Shown here: positions 43,144-51,407 of the stretch, one piece after another
How positions within the stretch are numbered: the stretch's first letter is position 1
Layout of the letters: each line of letters opens with the position of its first letter
Assembly: GCF_000717025.1 (NCBI RefSeq)
Contig: NZ_JNXG01000002.1
Coordinates: 930,001 to 994,000 of the forward strand
DNA from: Streptomyces atroolivaceus
GTDB taxonomy: Bacteria; Actinomycetota; Actinomycetes; Streptomycetales; Streptomycetaceae
Length of the DNA stretch: 64,000 nucleotides
Reading direction: 5' to 3'
Notes under the pieces: generated by a model
The model's database searches: none
Told to the model about the DNA's origin: nothing
Seen by the model: only the letters and a program-made list of their open reading frames with translations
Made by a program: the position numbers and the translations under genes

Positions 43144-44688
43144 ATGCAGCAGTTGTACGTCGTTGGTTTCGAGGTGGCGGTTGCGGATGACGGCAGTGGG
43201 CCCCCCGCCTTTGAGAGGTTGCTGGCCCACATGCTGCAGCACGTCTCCCCCGAGAAGAACGGCTTGTCTGTCTCGTCGTTCATGCTTGGCAAGGGCGAGG
43301 CTGTGGTCCCTGGCTACGGGCCGGGGCGTTCGGAGAAGCATGTGAGCTGGTTCCCGGTGGCTGCCGTTGACGGTCACCGCGGACTGCGCATGGAGATCGA
43401 AGAGGATCTCCCCCGGGGCGGCAGGTTTGTCTGCCAACTGACGGCTTCCGAGAGTGGTGGCACTACGGGCTTCCGCGTAGTGATGGGGCGGAAGAGCGAC
43501 GGTCTCCTGGCCCCCGCGACTGTCGAGGACCTCAGGCCCCCGAGGGCACTGCAAGCGATCATGAAGGATTCGGCACTTCGGCGCACGGACGGCCACGACA
43601 GCATCACGGCTACCGTCACGCCTGCCTTGACTGCTCAGGTCCCCGCAGTTCGGGAGCGCCTTGGTGCTGCTGGACGCCGTCTCCCGATCCTGGTTGTCTC
43701 ATCGATACGGACGATGGGGCCACCCGCCGCTTTTGCGCGCAAGGCCGCACAGCGCTTGGCCGGACTTGCTCATGTGGTGGTTGTCTCCGGTTGGCTTGCG
43801 TTCGACTCCTTCAACGCGGAACTGGAGAGGAACCTCTTGCCTCGGGATGGGGCACGTCTTTATTGGCCGACTGCTGATGCGCGGAATCCATGGTGGTCCT
43901 CGACCGAACTTTACGGAGATCATGAAGCGCTTCTCGGGAGACTGACCCGCCTCCTTGCCCCGCTTAGTGTGGTGGCGCGAGAGAGGGATCGTCTTTGGGA
44001 TGCTGTTCGCTCGTCTGAGACCGATGCAATTCTTGAGGACTTGGCCGGGTCGGAGAGTGGGAAGATCACCCAGCTGAAGGAGAAGCTGGAAGAAGAGCGA
44101 AAGCAATCGGTCGACCTGTTCGAGCAGAATGAGCAGTTGGAGAGCCAGGTTGCGCGGCTGGAGATTCAGGTCGCCAACCTCACGGCCCAGCTGGAGACCG
44201 CGGTCCTATCGTCCACGGCAGAGCCCATCGTGGAGCAGAAGCGCCCGGTTGCGAACCCCGGCGACTTCTCGTCCGACTGGGATCGCTGGGAGCAGGAATC
44301 GGATGGGGGTCTCGTATTCACGCCTAACGCTAAAGAGCAGTGGCGGAAGTGCTCGTATCCGTATCCGGAGCGGATGAGGGAAGCGCTCGATACTTTGGCC
44401 GAGCTCGCCAAAGAGTGGAAGGCGCAGAGGGGTAAGGTTGGGACTTCGCTTGTCTCCTGGGTCGGAGACAGCACCCCCTTGGTTTATGCCCCCTCTGACG
44501 AGCCGTTGCGTAGGGCGAAGAAGCACGAGTTCAAATTCGAACGTGAGAAGCCCTGGGATCGGCAGTCGCACATCAAGCTTGACGACAATACGAGCCCTGA
44601 CCGCGTTGGCCGGATCTACTTCGCCATCGATAATGCAGCGCATCGATGGATTGTTGATCATGTCGGGTTGAAGCTCTATGGCCTGTAG
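43144..44688 (+). CDS. Unknown 514-aa element cargo protein: coiled coil and toxin-like C-terminus
   Basis: Not a family I can name. Residues 1-~170 are predicted beta-rich (QQLYVVGFEVAVADDGSG). Residues ~175-260 form an alpha/beta segment with LPILVVSSIR, LAGLAHVVVVSGWLAFDSFN and GARLYWP. A coiled coil spans about 300-355 (KITQLKEKLEEERKQSVDLF, QNEQLESQVARLEIQV). The C-terminus (about 455-514) ends HIKLDDNTSP, VGRIYFAIDNAAHRWIVDHV, GLKLYGL, recalling the RIxFxxD...IVxHIGxHL ending of RelE/HigB-type toxins. Codon use is noticeably more A/T-ending than in the surrounding genes, a sign of recent acquisition. GGGAGGGA precedes the ATG. Confidence 0.7.
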   Translation: MQQLYVVGFEVAVADDGSGPPAFERLLAHMLQHVSPEKNGLSVSSFMLGKGEAVVPGYGPGRSEKHVSWFPVAAVDGHRGLRMEIEEDLPRGGRFVCQLTASESGGTTGFRVVMGRKSDGLLAPATVEDLRPPRALQAIMKDSALRRTDGHDSITATVTPALTAQVPAVRERLGAAGRRLPILVVSSIRTMGPPAAFARKAAQRLAGLAHVVVVSGWLAFDSFNAELERNLLPRDGARLYWPTADARNPWWSSTELYGDHEALLGRLTRLLAPLSVVARERDRLWDAVRSSETDAILEDLAGSESGKITQLKEKLEEERKQSVDLFEQNEQLESQVARLEIQVANLTAQLETAVLSSTAEPIVEQKRPVANPGDFSSDWDRWEQESDGGLVFTPNAKEQWRKCSYPYPERMREALDTLAELAKEWKAQRGKVGTSLVSWVGDSTPLVYAPSDEPLRRAKKHEFKFEREKPWDRQSHIKLDDNTSPDRVGRIYFAIDNAAHRWIVDHVGLKLYGL

Positions 44689-45054
44689 ATCACCCTTCCT
44701 TGTGCATGAAAGTTTGATCTCGATGGCGAGGGCGCCGAGGGCTTCCTTCTCGGGGCCGTAGATCGTGCGGATGTTGGCAAGCTGCTGGTCGCGGGTGGCG
44801 GTCGGGTTGACGTTGGAGGGGCCTTCGCCGTCGAGGAGGGCCTCGAAGTCGGGGTACTCCGTGACGCGGAGGACCTCGACTTCGCAGGTCTCGTCGGTGT
44901 CCTTGATGCGGAAGCGGATGGTGTCGCCGGCGGCGAGGCCCGCGATGTGCGGGTACTTGACCCGCACCTCGATGGTCTTGGTGCCTGCGGCGACGAGCTC
45001 GAAGTACTGGCGGTAGAGGTTGAGCTCGCGGACGCGGGCGGTGCGGTCGGTCAT
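44206..45054 (-). CDS. ASCH-domain protein with displaced 3' end
   Basis: From ATG 45054 the frame encodes RELNLYRQYFELVAAGTKTI, EVRVKYPHIAGLAAGDTIRF, DETCEVEVLRVTEYPDFEAL and NPTATRDQQLANIRTIYG, a complete ASCH domain ending EALGALAIEIKL near 44710. ASCH domains bind or modify nucleic acid or nucleosides. Family members normally stop there; here the frame continues about 170 codons antisense to the neighbouring cargo gene, so the native stop has apparently been lost in a junction. It overlaps the upstream pseudogene by 4 bp (ATGA) as the last gene of a minus-strand operon. Confidence 0.55.
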   Translation of the reverse strand: MTDRTARVRELNLYRQYFELVAAGTKTIEVRVKYPHIAGLAAGDTIRFRIKDTDETCEVEVLRVTEYPDFEALLDGEGPSNVNPTATRDQQLANIRTIYGPEKEALGALAIEIKLSCTRKGDLQAIELQPDMINNPSMRCIIDGEVDPANAVRARIVVKLDVRLPIPGLLTFEFELVLLRPTQRLVRGGINQGGAVSDPGDKRSPNLTPLRLPLFGELGQSIERFPHPLRIRIRALPPLLFSVRREYETPIRFLLPAIPVGREVAGVRNRALLLHDGLCRGR

Positions 45055-46092
45055 CGGGAAGGAACGCTCCTGGGGGACGGTGCGGTGATCAGGCGGCCGA
45101 TCTCGGCAGCCGAGTACGAGCGGAAGAAGTGGCGGGGGTCGAGCATCCAAGGGGCGGCGCCCTCCGGCAAGGGGGCACGGCCTTCTCGTATGAGGGATTT
45201 CGACAGCTTGGCGCCGGTGTCGGTGACGACCTGGGGGCAGAACAGGCGGGCCGGGAGCTGGGCGCGGGTGAGGCCCACGGCCTGGAGGGCCTCGTCGACG
45301 AGGTGGGAGCCGAAGACCCAGTCGCCGCCCTTGACCATGACGTGCAGGGTGCCCTGGGGGCAGGTCAGGGCGAGTTCCTTGACCAGGTTGCGGTAGAGCG
45401 TGGCCAGGTCGAGGTAGCCGCCGGCGGTGGGCGTGATCGTGACCTCGTACGGGCCGTGGTGAAGGCACGTCGCGGAGACTTCCGCCGACTCGGGGTCGGC
45501 GAGGGGGACCCGGGTGCGTTCGGCGTGCTCTTCCGTCCAGCCGCACCCGGGGCGCGGGCAGGGGACGCGGAGGTGCGGGGTGCCGGTGGAGGGGGCGAGC
45601 CACCAGCGGGCGGCGTCGATGCGGGGGAGGAGCCGGAGCCACGTGCGGCGGTAGTGCTAGCTGGCCTGCTGCTGGGTGTACGTCTCGATGCGGTGCGGGA
45701 TGCCCAGGCGCCTGGACAGGGCCGTGAAGAGGGGCTGGTAGAGGGCGGTGACGAGGTCGTGCAGGGCCTGCTCGCCGAGGGCCTGGGCGTAGGCGCGTTG
45801 GTAGCGGTGTTCGCTGGCGGGATCGGTCGCCAGCTCGTGCGGGGCGTTTGTCGAGGGCGCTGAAGAGGACCTCGGTGGGGAGGCCGAAGCGGTCGCGCAG
45901 TCGGGCCGCCATGGCGAAGGCCAGGGACTGCACGAGCGAGGTGCCGATGTGCGGGGCGCCGTTGATCTGGGTGCCGACGACCAGCACGATCTGCTCGGGC
46001 GGGGAAGCCAGGATGCGCGGGGCCAGGACGTCCTCGGCGTGGTGGAGGGCGTTGGCCAGGACGGTGTTCGGCGAGACGGGGTGCGTCGTCAC
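45051..46092 (-). pseudogene. Broken class I aminoacyl-tRNA-synthetase-like gene (LysRS-I type)
   Basis: From GTG 46092 the frame gives VLVVGTQINGAPHIGTSLVQ (HIGH-like) and LFSALD, then an extra A near 45848 shifts the frame; the continuation reads NAPHELATDPASEHRYQRAY. A TAG at 45657-45659 interrupts it, after which CPRPGCGW (zinc-type), VKGGDWVFGSHLVDEALQ, GAKLSKSLIREG (KMSKS-like) and DPRHFF follow to 45051. The total of 1042 nt equals 347 codons plus one inserted base. Two independent lesions indicate decay or an assembly error. It overlaps its neighbours by GTGA and ATGA. Confidence 0.75.
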
Positions 46093-46589
46093 GAGGTGTC
46101 TCCCTGGGGGCCGGTGGTGTGGGGCGGCAGGGGAGCGGCCCCGTTCTTGGCACGGTCGAATGCGGCCCAGACGCACTTTCCGGGGCCCGTCCGCTCCTTT
46201 ACGCCCCAGCTGTCGGCGGTCGCGGCGACGATCAGCAGACCGCGGCCGTCGACGGCGGACTCCTCGGGAACGCGCTTCGTCGGCCTCTTCTCGCCGCTGT
46301 CGTGGACCTCGATCCGCAGCTCCGCGTCAAGGGACTCGACGCGTACGAGGACGAGGCGGCCCACGGGCGCCCCGTGCAGTACCGCGTTGGTGACGAGCTC
46401 CGAGGTGCACAGCCGCATGTCGTCGAGGCGGCTTGTCTCACCCCATTCGGTCAGCGTGGTGGCGACGAAGTCGCGAGCAGTACGCGGCGTGGTCCGACGG
46501 CGGGGGAAGAGCATGGTGCGGTGCCGGCCCGTGCCCGGAAGGAGGTCCGGGGCGGCGTCGGTCGCCTGGTTGGTGAGTCTGCTTGCCAT
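46089..46589 (-). CDS. ATP-binding regulatory protein (RsbW-like GHKL fold)
   Basis: 166 aa. TSELVTNAVLHGAP is the N-box and DGRGLLIVAATADSWGVKE the G1/G2 region of HATPase_c_2 proteins. In Streptomyces these small ATPases commonly accompany HTH regulators and antagonise sigma or regulatory factors. It is divergent from the HTH/TPR gene and first in the minus-strand operon with the synthetase-like pseudogene and ASCH gene. ATG 46589 assumed; 46601 is an alternative. Confidence 0.78.
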   Translation of the reverse strand: MASRLTNQATDAAPDLLPGTGRHRTMLFPRRRTTPRTARDFVATTLTEWGETSRLDDMRLCTSELVTNAVLHGAPVGRLVLVRVESLDAELRIEVHDSGEKRPTKRVPEESAVDGRGLLIVAATADSWGVKERTGPGKCVWAAFDRAKNGAAPLPPHTTGPQGDTS

Positions 46590-46693
46590 GGTCAACAGCA
46601 AAGCGACTTAACTCATTTGGGTCGGGAGCCAGCGTGGGGGCCAAGACGGGGGCCACTATGGGGGCCAGAGGTCACGTGTTCCTGGGGGACGGC

Positions 46694-48031
46694 ATGGGCG
46701 ACACCGGGATCGGCGCCTTGCTCGTCAGGCTGCGTACCGAGCGCGGCTGGAGCCAGCAGAGGGTTGCCGACGAGTACAACGCCCTGGAGGGGCGCTCCGC
46801 GAAGACCGGCAAGGAGATCGGGCGGTACGAGCGCGAAGCCCGAGTCCCTGTCCCCTACACCCGGAAGTACCTGGCGCAGGTCTTCGGTGTCGATGTCGCC
46901 GTGCTCGACCAAGCCGTTGCCGTCAGCAAGGGGCAGCGGGAGGGGGCTGGCGCCGCCGAGGTCGAGATCGCGCCGTCGGTACTGCCGGCCGAAGTCACTC
47001 ACGTTCGTGGAGACTCACTCTCTGAGGACGCGGTGCGGTCGGCTGAGTTCGCCCGGTTCATCGCGCAGCGCAACGCCGACGAGTTCGTCGTCGAGCAGTT
47101 GGAGGCTGACGTCGGCCGGCTCGCCCGTACGTACGTCAGCCACCCGTTGATGGAGCAGTACGTCGAGATCAGGCGGTTACGGGACGGGGCCTTCGAGCTG
47201 CTGCGCGGGCGCCAGCACCCCCGGCAGACCACTGACCTCTACCTCTCTGCTGCTCGCCTCTGCGGCCTGTCCGCGCACGTCTGCCTCGACCTCGGCGACT
47301 ATGACTCCGCCGCCACCCACGCCCGTACCGCGCGGGCCTGTGCCGAAGCGGCTGGGCACGAGGGGATGCTGGCTTGGGTACGGGCCGTGGAGTCGTTGAT
47401 CGCGTACTGGACAGGGCGGTACGAGCAGGCGGCCCGGCTGGCGCAGGCCGGTCGGCGGCATAGGGCCAGCGGCAGCATCGGCGCACGGTTGGCGAGTCTG
47501 GAGGCGCGGGCGTTGGCGATAGTCGGCGACTCGGCGGGCGCGCTCGCCGCCCTGTCGGATGCCGAACGATCGCGCGAGGCGATCTCGGGCCGGGACGAGG
47601 TACTGGGAGTCTTCGACTTCCCCGCGGCCAAGCAGTTCGCGTACGCCGGAACGACCCTCTTGGCCGTAGGCAGGCAGGAGCATGTCCACCGGGCCATCGT
47701 CAGCGCGGAGATGGCGATCCGCCTCTACCGCAGCGCGGACGGAGATGACCAGTCGGTCGGTGACCTGTTCGCCGCGCACCTCGACCTCGCCAGCGGGCAC
47801 CTGCTCCTGGGCGACCTGGAGGGCACGGAGGAGATGCTCGGCTTTGTTCTTCAGTCCTCGCCCGAGCGCATGTCGGCCAGTATCGTGCGCCGGCTCACCG
47901 TTCTCGGGCGGGAACTGGAAGGGCCGCAGTACGGTGGAGCCGCGCAGGCAGTGCACCTGCGCGAACGACTCCAGCACACGGCCGTCCGTGCGTCCCTGCC
48001 CGCCGCCCACCCACCGGAGTTGCTGACGTGA
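46694..48031 (+). CDS. XRE-type HTH protein with TPR-like C-terminal domain
   Basis: 445 aa. Residues 1-~75 form a helix-turn-helix (IGALLVRLRTERGWSQQRVA, GRYEREARVPVPYT). Residues ~150-430 are helical repeats (DLYLSAARLCGLSAHVCLDL, GRYEQAARLAQAGRRH) as in peptide- or ligand-responsive regulators. ATG 46694 chosen because upstream residues are low-complexity. It overlaps the methyltransferase gene by 4 bp, so the two probably act together. Confidence 0.8.
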   Translation: MGDTGIGALLVRLRTERGWSQQRVADEYNALEGRSAKTGKEIGRYEREARVPVPYTRKYLAQVFGVDVAVLDQAVAVSKGQREGAGAAEVEIAPSVLPAEVTHVRGDSLSEDAVRSAEFARFIAQRNADEFVVEQLEADVGRLARTYVSHPLMEQYVEIRRLRDGAFELLRGRQHPRQTTDLYLSAARLCGLSAHVCLDLGDYDSAATHARTARACAEAAGHEGMLAWVRAVESLIAYWTGRYEQAARLAQAGRRHRASGSIGARLASLEARALAIVGDSAGALAALSDAERSREAISGRDEVLGVFDFPAAKQFAYAGTTLLAVGRQEHVHRAIVSAEMAIRLYRSADGDDQSVGDLFAAHLDLASGHLLLGDLEGTEEMLGFVLQSSPERMSASIVRRLTVLGRELEGPQYGGAAQAVHLRERLQHTAVRASLPAAHPPELLT

Positions 48032-48846
48032 CCGATCTGTCTGCCGCCCACGACGCCGCCGTTACCGATCGGGCCCGCCTGGCGGGCAGCGCGTACAACG
48101 GAGACCGGGACCTGGCCGCCCGGCAGTCGCTCTACCAGTGGCAGACACCGCGGTACGACCTCCCCGGCCTCGTCGCCGAGCGGCTGGGCGACGTACGCGG
48201 GCGCGTTGTCGACATCGGCTGCGGCAACGGCAAGTTCATCCAGCGGCTCCGTCAGGACCGACCGGACCTGTCCCTGCTCGGCTTCGACATCGCGCCCGGT
48301 ATCCTCGCCGGCGTCCCCGGCCCGGTCGCCGTGGCGGACGCCACGCGGCTTCCGCTGGCGGCGGGCAGCGTCGACGTCGCCCTTGCGCTCCACATGCTCT
48401 ACCACGTACCCGACATCCGCCAGGCGGTCAGGGAGCTGGCCCGCGTCGTCGCCCGTGACGGGCTGGTGGTCGTCTCCACCAACAGTGACCGCGACAAAGC
48501 TGAGATGGACGACCTCTGGCAGCGGGCCGCCGGCGACGTCCTCGGCGTCGAGCGCGGCCCGGCCCGGATCTCTCTCAGCGCCCGCTTCTCCCTGGAGGAG
48601 GCTCCGGCCTTCCTCGGAGAGGAGTTCGGACAGGTGGAGGTCACCGAACTGCCAGGGACCATCACGGTCCGCGACCCCGAGCCCGTCATTGCCCACATGG
48701 CCTCGTATCGAGCCTGGGCAGACCAGCACGACGTGCCCTTCGACGCGACCATCGAACGGGCCCGGGCCATCGTCGTCGAGGACATCGCACGCAATGGCGC
48801 GTACGAGATCACCTGCCTTGGCGGGATCCTCGTCTGTCGCAGGTGA
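48028..48846 (+). CDS. SAM-dependent methyltransferase
   Basis: 272 aa. Motif I is VVDIGCGNGKFIQRL, motif II region LLGFDIAPGIL, and post-motif LALHMLYHVPDIRQAVREL, a class I Methyltransf_11 enzyme. Nothing suggests DNA specificity (no DPPY/NPPY), so a small molecule, peptide or RNA substrate is likely. Translationally coupled to the HTH/TPR regulator. Confidence 0.83.
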   Translation: MTDLSAAHDAAVTDRARLAGSAYNGDRDLAARQSLYQWQTPRYDLPGLVAERLGDVRGRVVDIGCGNGKFIQRLRQDRPDLSLLGFDIAPGILAGVPGPVAVADATRLPLAAGSVDVALALHMLYHVPDIRQAVRELARVVARDGLVVVSTNSDRDKAEMDDLWQRAAGDVLGVERGPARISLSARFSLEEAPAFLGEEFGQVEVTELPGTITVRDPEPVIAHMASYRAWADQHDVPFDATIERARAIVVEDIARNGAYEITCLGGILVCRR

Positions 48847-49149
48847 TTCGCCCGAGCTGACGCTGCGGCCAGCGCCTTGGGCAGCTGTCTCACGGCAAAC
48901 GAAGACGTCCTCGGCGATGTCGCCCTGCCGGCGGCCAGTCCAAAACCGGATCTGGTTCACGATCTGCTGCAGCGGCAAAGGGGGAGCGACGCCCAGCTCC
49001 TCGGACAGATACTTCTCGCTAGTACCGTCTGAGGGCCGGGGCGAGGTGCCAGCATTGCTGACCATCGATCTTGTTCCGATTCGAGAGGGCTGCGTCTATA
49101 GCTTCCGTGTTCGAGGTTGATTAGTACAGGTTGTTTCCAGGGAGGGAAA
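48847..49149. other. 303-bp gap with a possible minus-strand gene fragment
   Basis: On the minus strand an ATG at 49065 opens a frame encoding EKYLSEELGVAPPLPLQQIV, NQIRFWTGRRQGDIAEDVFV and CRETAAQ with ordinary Streptomyces codon use, then runs antisense into the methyltransferase gene without stopping. It looks like the 5' end of a gene truncated by a junction near 48850. No family is recognised. GGGAGGG at 49140-49146 serves the next gene. Confidence 0.35.
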
Positions 49150-50196
49150 ATGGCCACATGGCGAGATCTAGCGATGCCGCGCTCGAAAGAGGTTTGGCGT
49201 GAGCTGAGGGGCTTGCGAACCGCAGTCGGCGGCCCTGTGCAGCATGATATGGATCGCAGGAATGTCTTCGTTTCATCCCTGGAGCAGGCCCAGCAATTCA
49301 CCGAGGCGGCTGTGGGGGCGGGTGCCGCGACGCGTCCTGTGCAGATCTTCTACGCGCTGTCTCAGTTCGGAAGGGCGATTGCTGCGTCGTCAGGACTTCT
49401 CGGCAAGGGTGAATGGCGGCTGACGGGTCACGGAATTCAAACTCGCAATATCGATGCGAGTCAAGGATTGGCTCGCGTGGCGGTGACTCCGACGGCCAAG
49501 GGTTCCTTTCCTGGGGTTGCTCGCGCCTTGGGGGTCCAGCCAATGGAGGCGCAGCGATCTGTATCGTTGGGGGAATTGTGGCCTTTGATTCCTGAGGCTC
49601 AGAAAGTTCCCCTTCCGAACTCCTCTGGTCTTCCCGCCCTGTACTTCAGCCCCGGTGGCCTGGTTTACCGGGGGGACGACAGGTGGTGTCGGCTGTCCTT
49701 GTCTCCCGTTCCGCAAGATGTGAAAGTTCGCTCGCAGGTCGACCCGCTTTCGGTCGATGTGTTCCTTTCGAGGTACCCCTCGATGAGTGGTTGGTCGCAT
49801 ACGCCAGATGCTCCGGATTCGATTCAGTGGCGCCTTCAGGATAGCGGGGCGAATGAGCTTATGGTATTCCTGCCTTCAGGGCTCGACGTGCACGCGAGGG
49901 ACGCGGATGGGCGTAGGGAAGCACTAGAACGGGCGACGTTCTATAGGGGTCCCAGTGATTCCTATGTATTCCCGGAGATCGGCGATATGAGTGGCCCAGT
50001 TCATCCGCTCCTGGCTTGGTGGGCAATCCTTTTCGGTCTGTCGATATTGGCGCGCTACGAGCCGGAATCCTGGGCCGGGATCATCGATATTGATGACTCC
50101 AGTGCGGCAAACGCAGTCGAGCATCTGCTGGAAGAGGCGATTGTGGTCATCCCGCACCTTGCGCTGCGTGCAATCAATGACGTATCGGTATGCTGA
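49150..50196 (+). CDS. YaaC-like protein, low-GC element cargo
   Basis: 348 aa from ATG 49150 (GGAGGG upstream). RPVQIFYALSQFGRAIAASS near residue 65 and the C-terminal HPLLAWWAILFGLSILARYE, PESW and AVEHLLEEAIVVIPHLALRA resemble the YaaC family, whose function is unknown. Third codon positions are much richer in A/T than in flanking genes, marking it as foreign. It stands alone on the plus strand. Confidence 0.65.
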   Translation: MATWRDLAMPRSKEVWRELRGLRTAVGGPVQHDMDRRNVFVSSLEQAQQFTEAAVGAGAATRPVQIFYALSQFGRAIAASSGLLGKGEWRLTGHGIQTRNIDASQGLARVAVTPTAKGSFPGVARALGVQPMEAQRSVSLGELWPLIPEAQKVPLPNSSGLPALYFSPGGLVYRGDDRWCRLSLSPVPQDVKVRSQVDPLSVDVFLSRYPSMSGWSHTPDAPDSIQWRLQDSGANELMVFLPSGLDVHARDADGRREALERATFYRGPSDSYVFPEIGDMSGPVHPLLAWWAILFGLSILARYEPESWAGIIDIDDSSAANAVEHLLEEAIVVIPHLALRAINDVSVC

Positions 50197-50323
50197 AAGA
50201 GAGTTTCGACTTGCCAGCCGAGTAGGGCGTTCGCAGTGGGTAGCGATTGGGAGGACGGCTGACCGCGATACTCCTTGGGGTGGTGCAGAGCGTAGTGCTT
50301 GAGTTTTCGGCGTGGAGGTTTGC

Positions 50324-51325
50324 GTGAGGTCGTGGGAGAACGACCCGGCGTATCAAGCAGTGGAGCGGGCGTTCATCAACGCAGATCCGTTTGAGCAGGT
50401 GGGAGGCCCCCTCGACGTTCGCGCGGTGGTGGCGGACATCCGCCAGGGCGCCAAGGACGGCTTTCTGCTTGAGGAGGTGCCATGGGACCGCTTCCCGGAG
50501 GGGGTCAGGGTCCGCGAGGCCATGGAGCGGTTGCACTCGGGCGACGCCGCCGTTGTTAGTGCGCTCGGCACGCTGATCGGCCTGTGCGCTAACGACATGA
50601 GGGCCGCGGTCGCGCCGGCGGTGCCTTTCCTGATTCGAATGGGTACCGATCCGGAGGGCCGCCACCATGCCGAGGCCCTGACCGTGGTGGGCGAGGTGGC
50701 GCGCATGTGGCACCAGGGCGTGTGCACACGTGCCGACATGCTGCGGTTCCACGACGATGACGAATGGTTCTTCGAGGTCACCGGCTACCTGCAGAACTGG
50801 TCGGTGCAGGCCGCCCGCGAGGCGATCGCGGCGGACACCGATCTTCTCCTGCCCCTGCTCGACGACCCCGACGCCGCAGTGCGCACCGCCACCGCATACG
50901 CACTGGCGGCCGCATCCGACCGCGCGCAGGGCATCCTCACCGCGTTCCGCTCCCGCCTGCTCTCCGAGCACAACCCAGCCGCACGCGCGGGCTTGATCCT
51001 GGCGATCGCGCAGCTGGCCCGGGCGCACCAGGACCAGGGGGCGGTGGCGTGGATGCGGGCCTGCTGGTCCGACCCGGCACGACCGCCAGAAGTACGCGTG
51101 AGCGCCGCGCTGGGGTGGATGTGCCTCACCGACCTGCCGGTCCCGGACGAACTGCGCGCCATGCTGGACACCCTCGCTACCGACGAGACAGCTCGGTTGA
51201 TGTCACCGTTGCCGTGGATGCGCGCGGTCGAGACCGCCAAGGGCAGCGGCCTTCACAGTTGCCTGCGCACCATGCTGCACCCCGGCACGCCTGGCGTCGA
51301 AGACTGCGACGACCCGTGGTCCTGA
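50324..51325 (+). CDS. HEAT-repeat protein
   Basis: 333 aa, all-helical. Repeating pairs such as VSALGTLIGLCANDMRAAVA, AVPFLIRMG, DLLLPLLDDPDAAVRTATAY and ALAAASDRAQGILTAF indicate HEAT/PBS-lyase-like repeats, a protein-binding scaffold. GTG 50324 has GGAGG 5 bp upstream. No partner is evident. It ends before the relaxase gene, convergent with it. Confidence 0.72.
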   Translation: MRSWENDPAYQAVERAFINADPFEQVGGPLDVRAVVADIRQGAKDGFLLEEVPWDRFPEGVRVREAMERLHSGDAAVVSALGTLIGLCANDMRAAVAPAVPFLIRMGTDPEGRHHAEALTVVGEVARMWHQGVCTRADMLRFHDDDEWFFEVTGYLQNWSVQAAREAIAADTDLLLPLLDDPDAAVRTATAYALAAASDRAQGILTAFRSRLLSEHNPAARAGLILAIAQLARAHQDQGAVAWMRACWSDPARPPEVRVSAALGWMCLTDLPVPDELRAMLDTLATDETARLMSPLPWMRAVETAKGSGLHSCLRTMLHPGTPGVEDCDDPWS

Positions 51326-51407
51326 CAGCGAGTCGGGTGTTCCCCCGCCGAACCACGTCGGCTGTTCCTTCGGGGAACGTGTCGCACGGGGTGCGGCGGT
51401 CTCCGCA

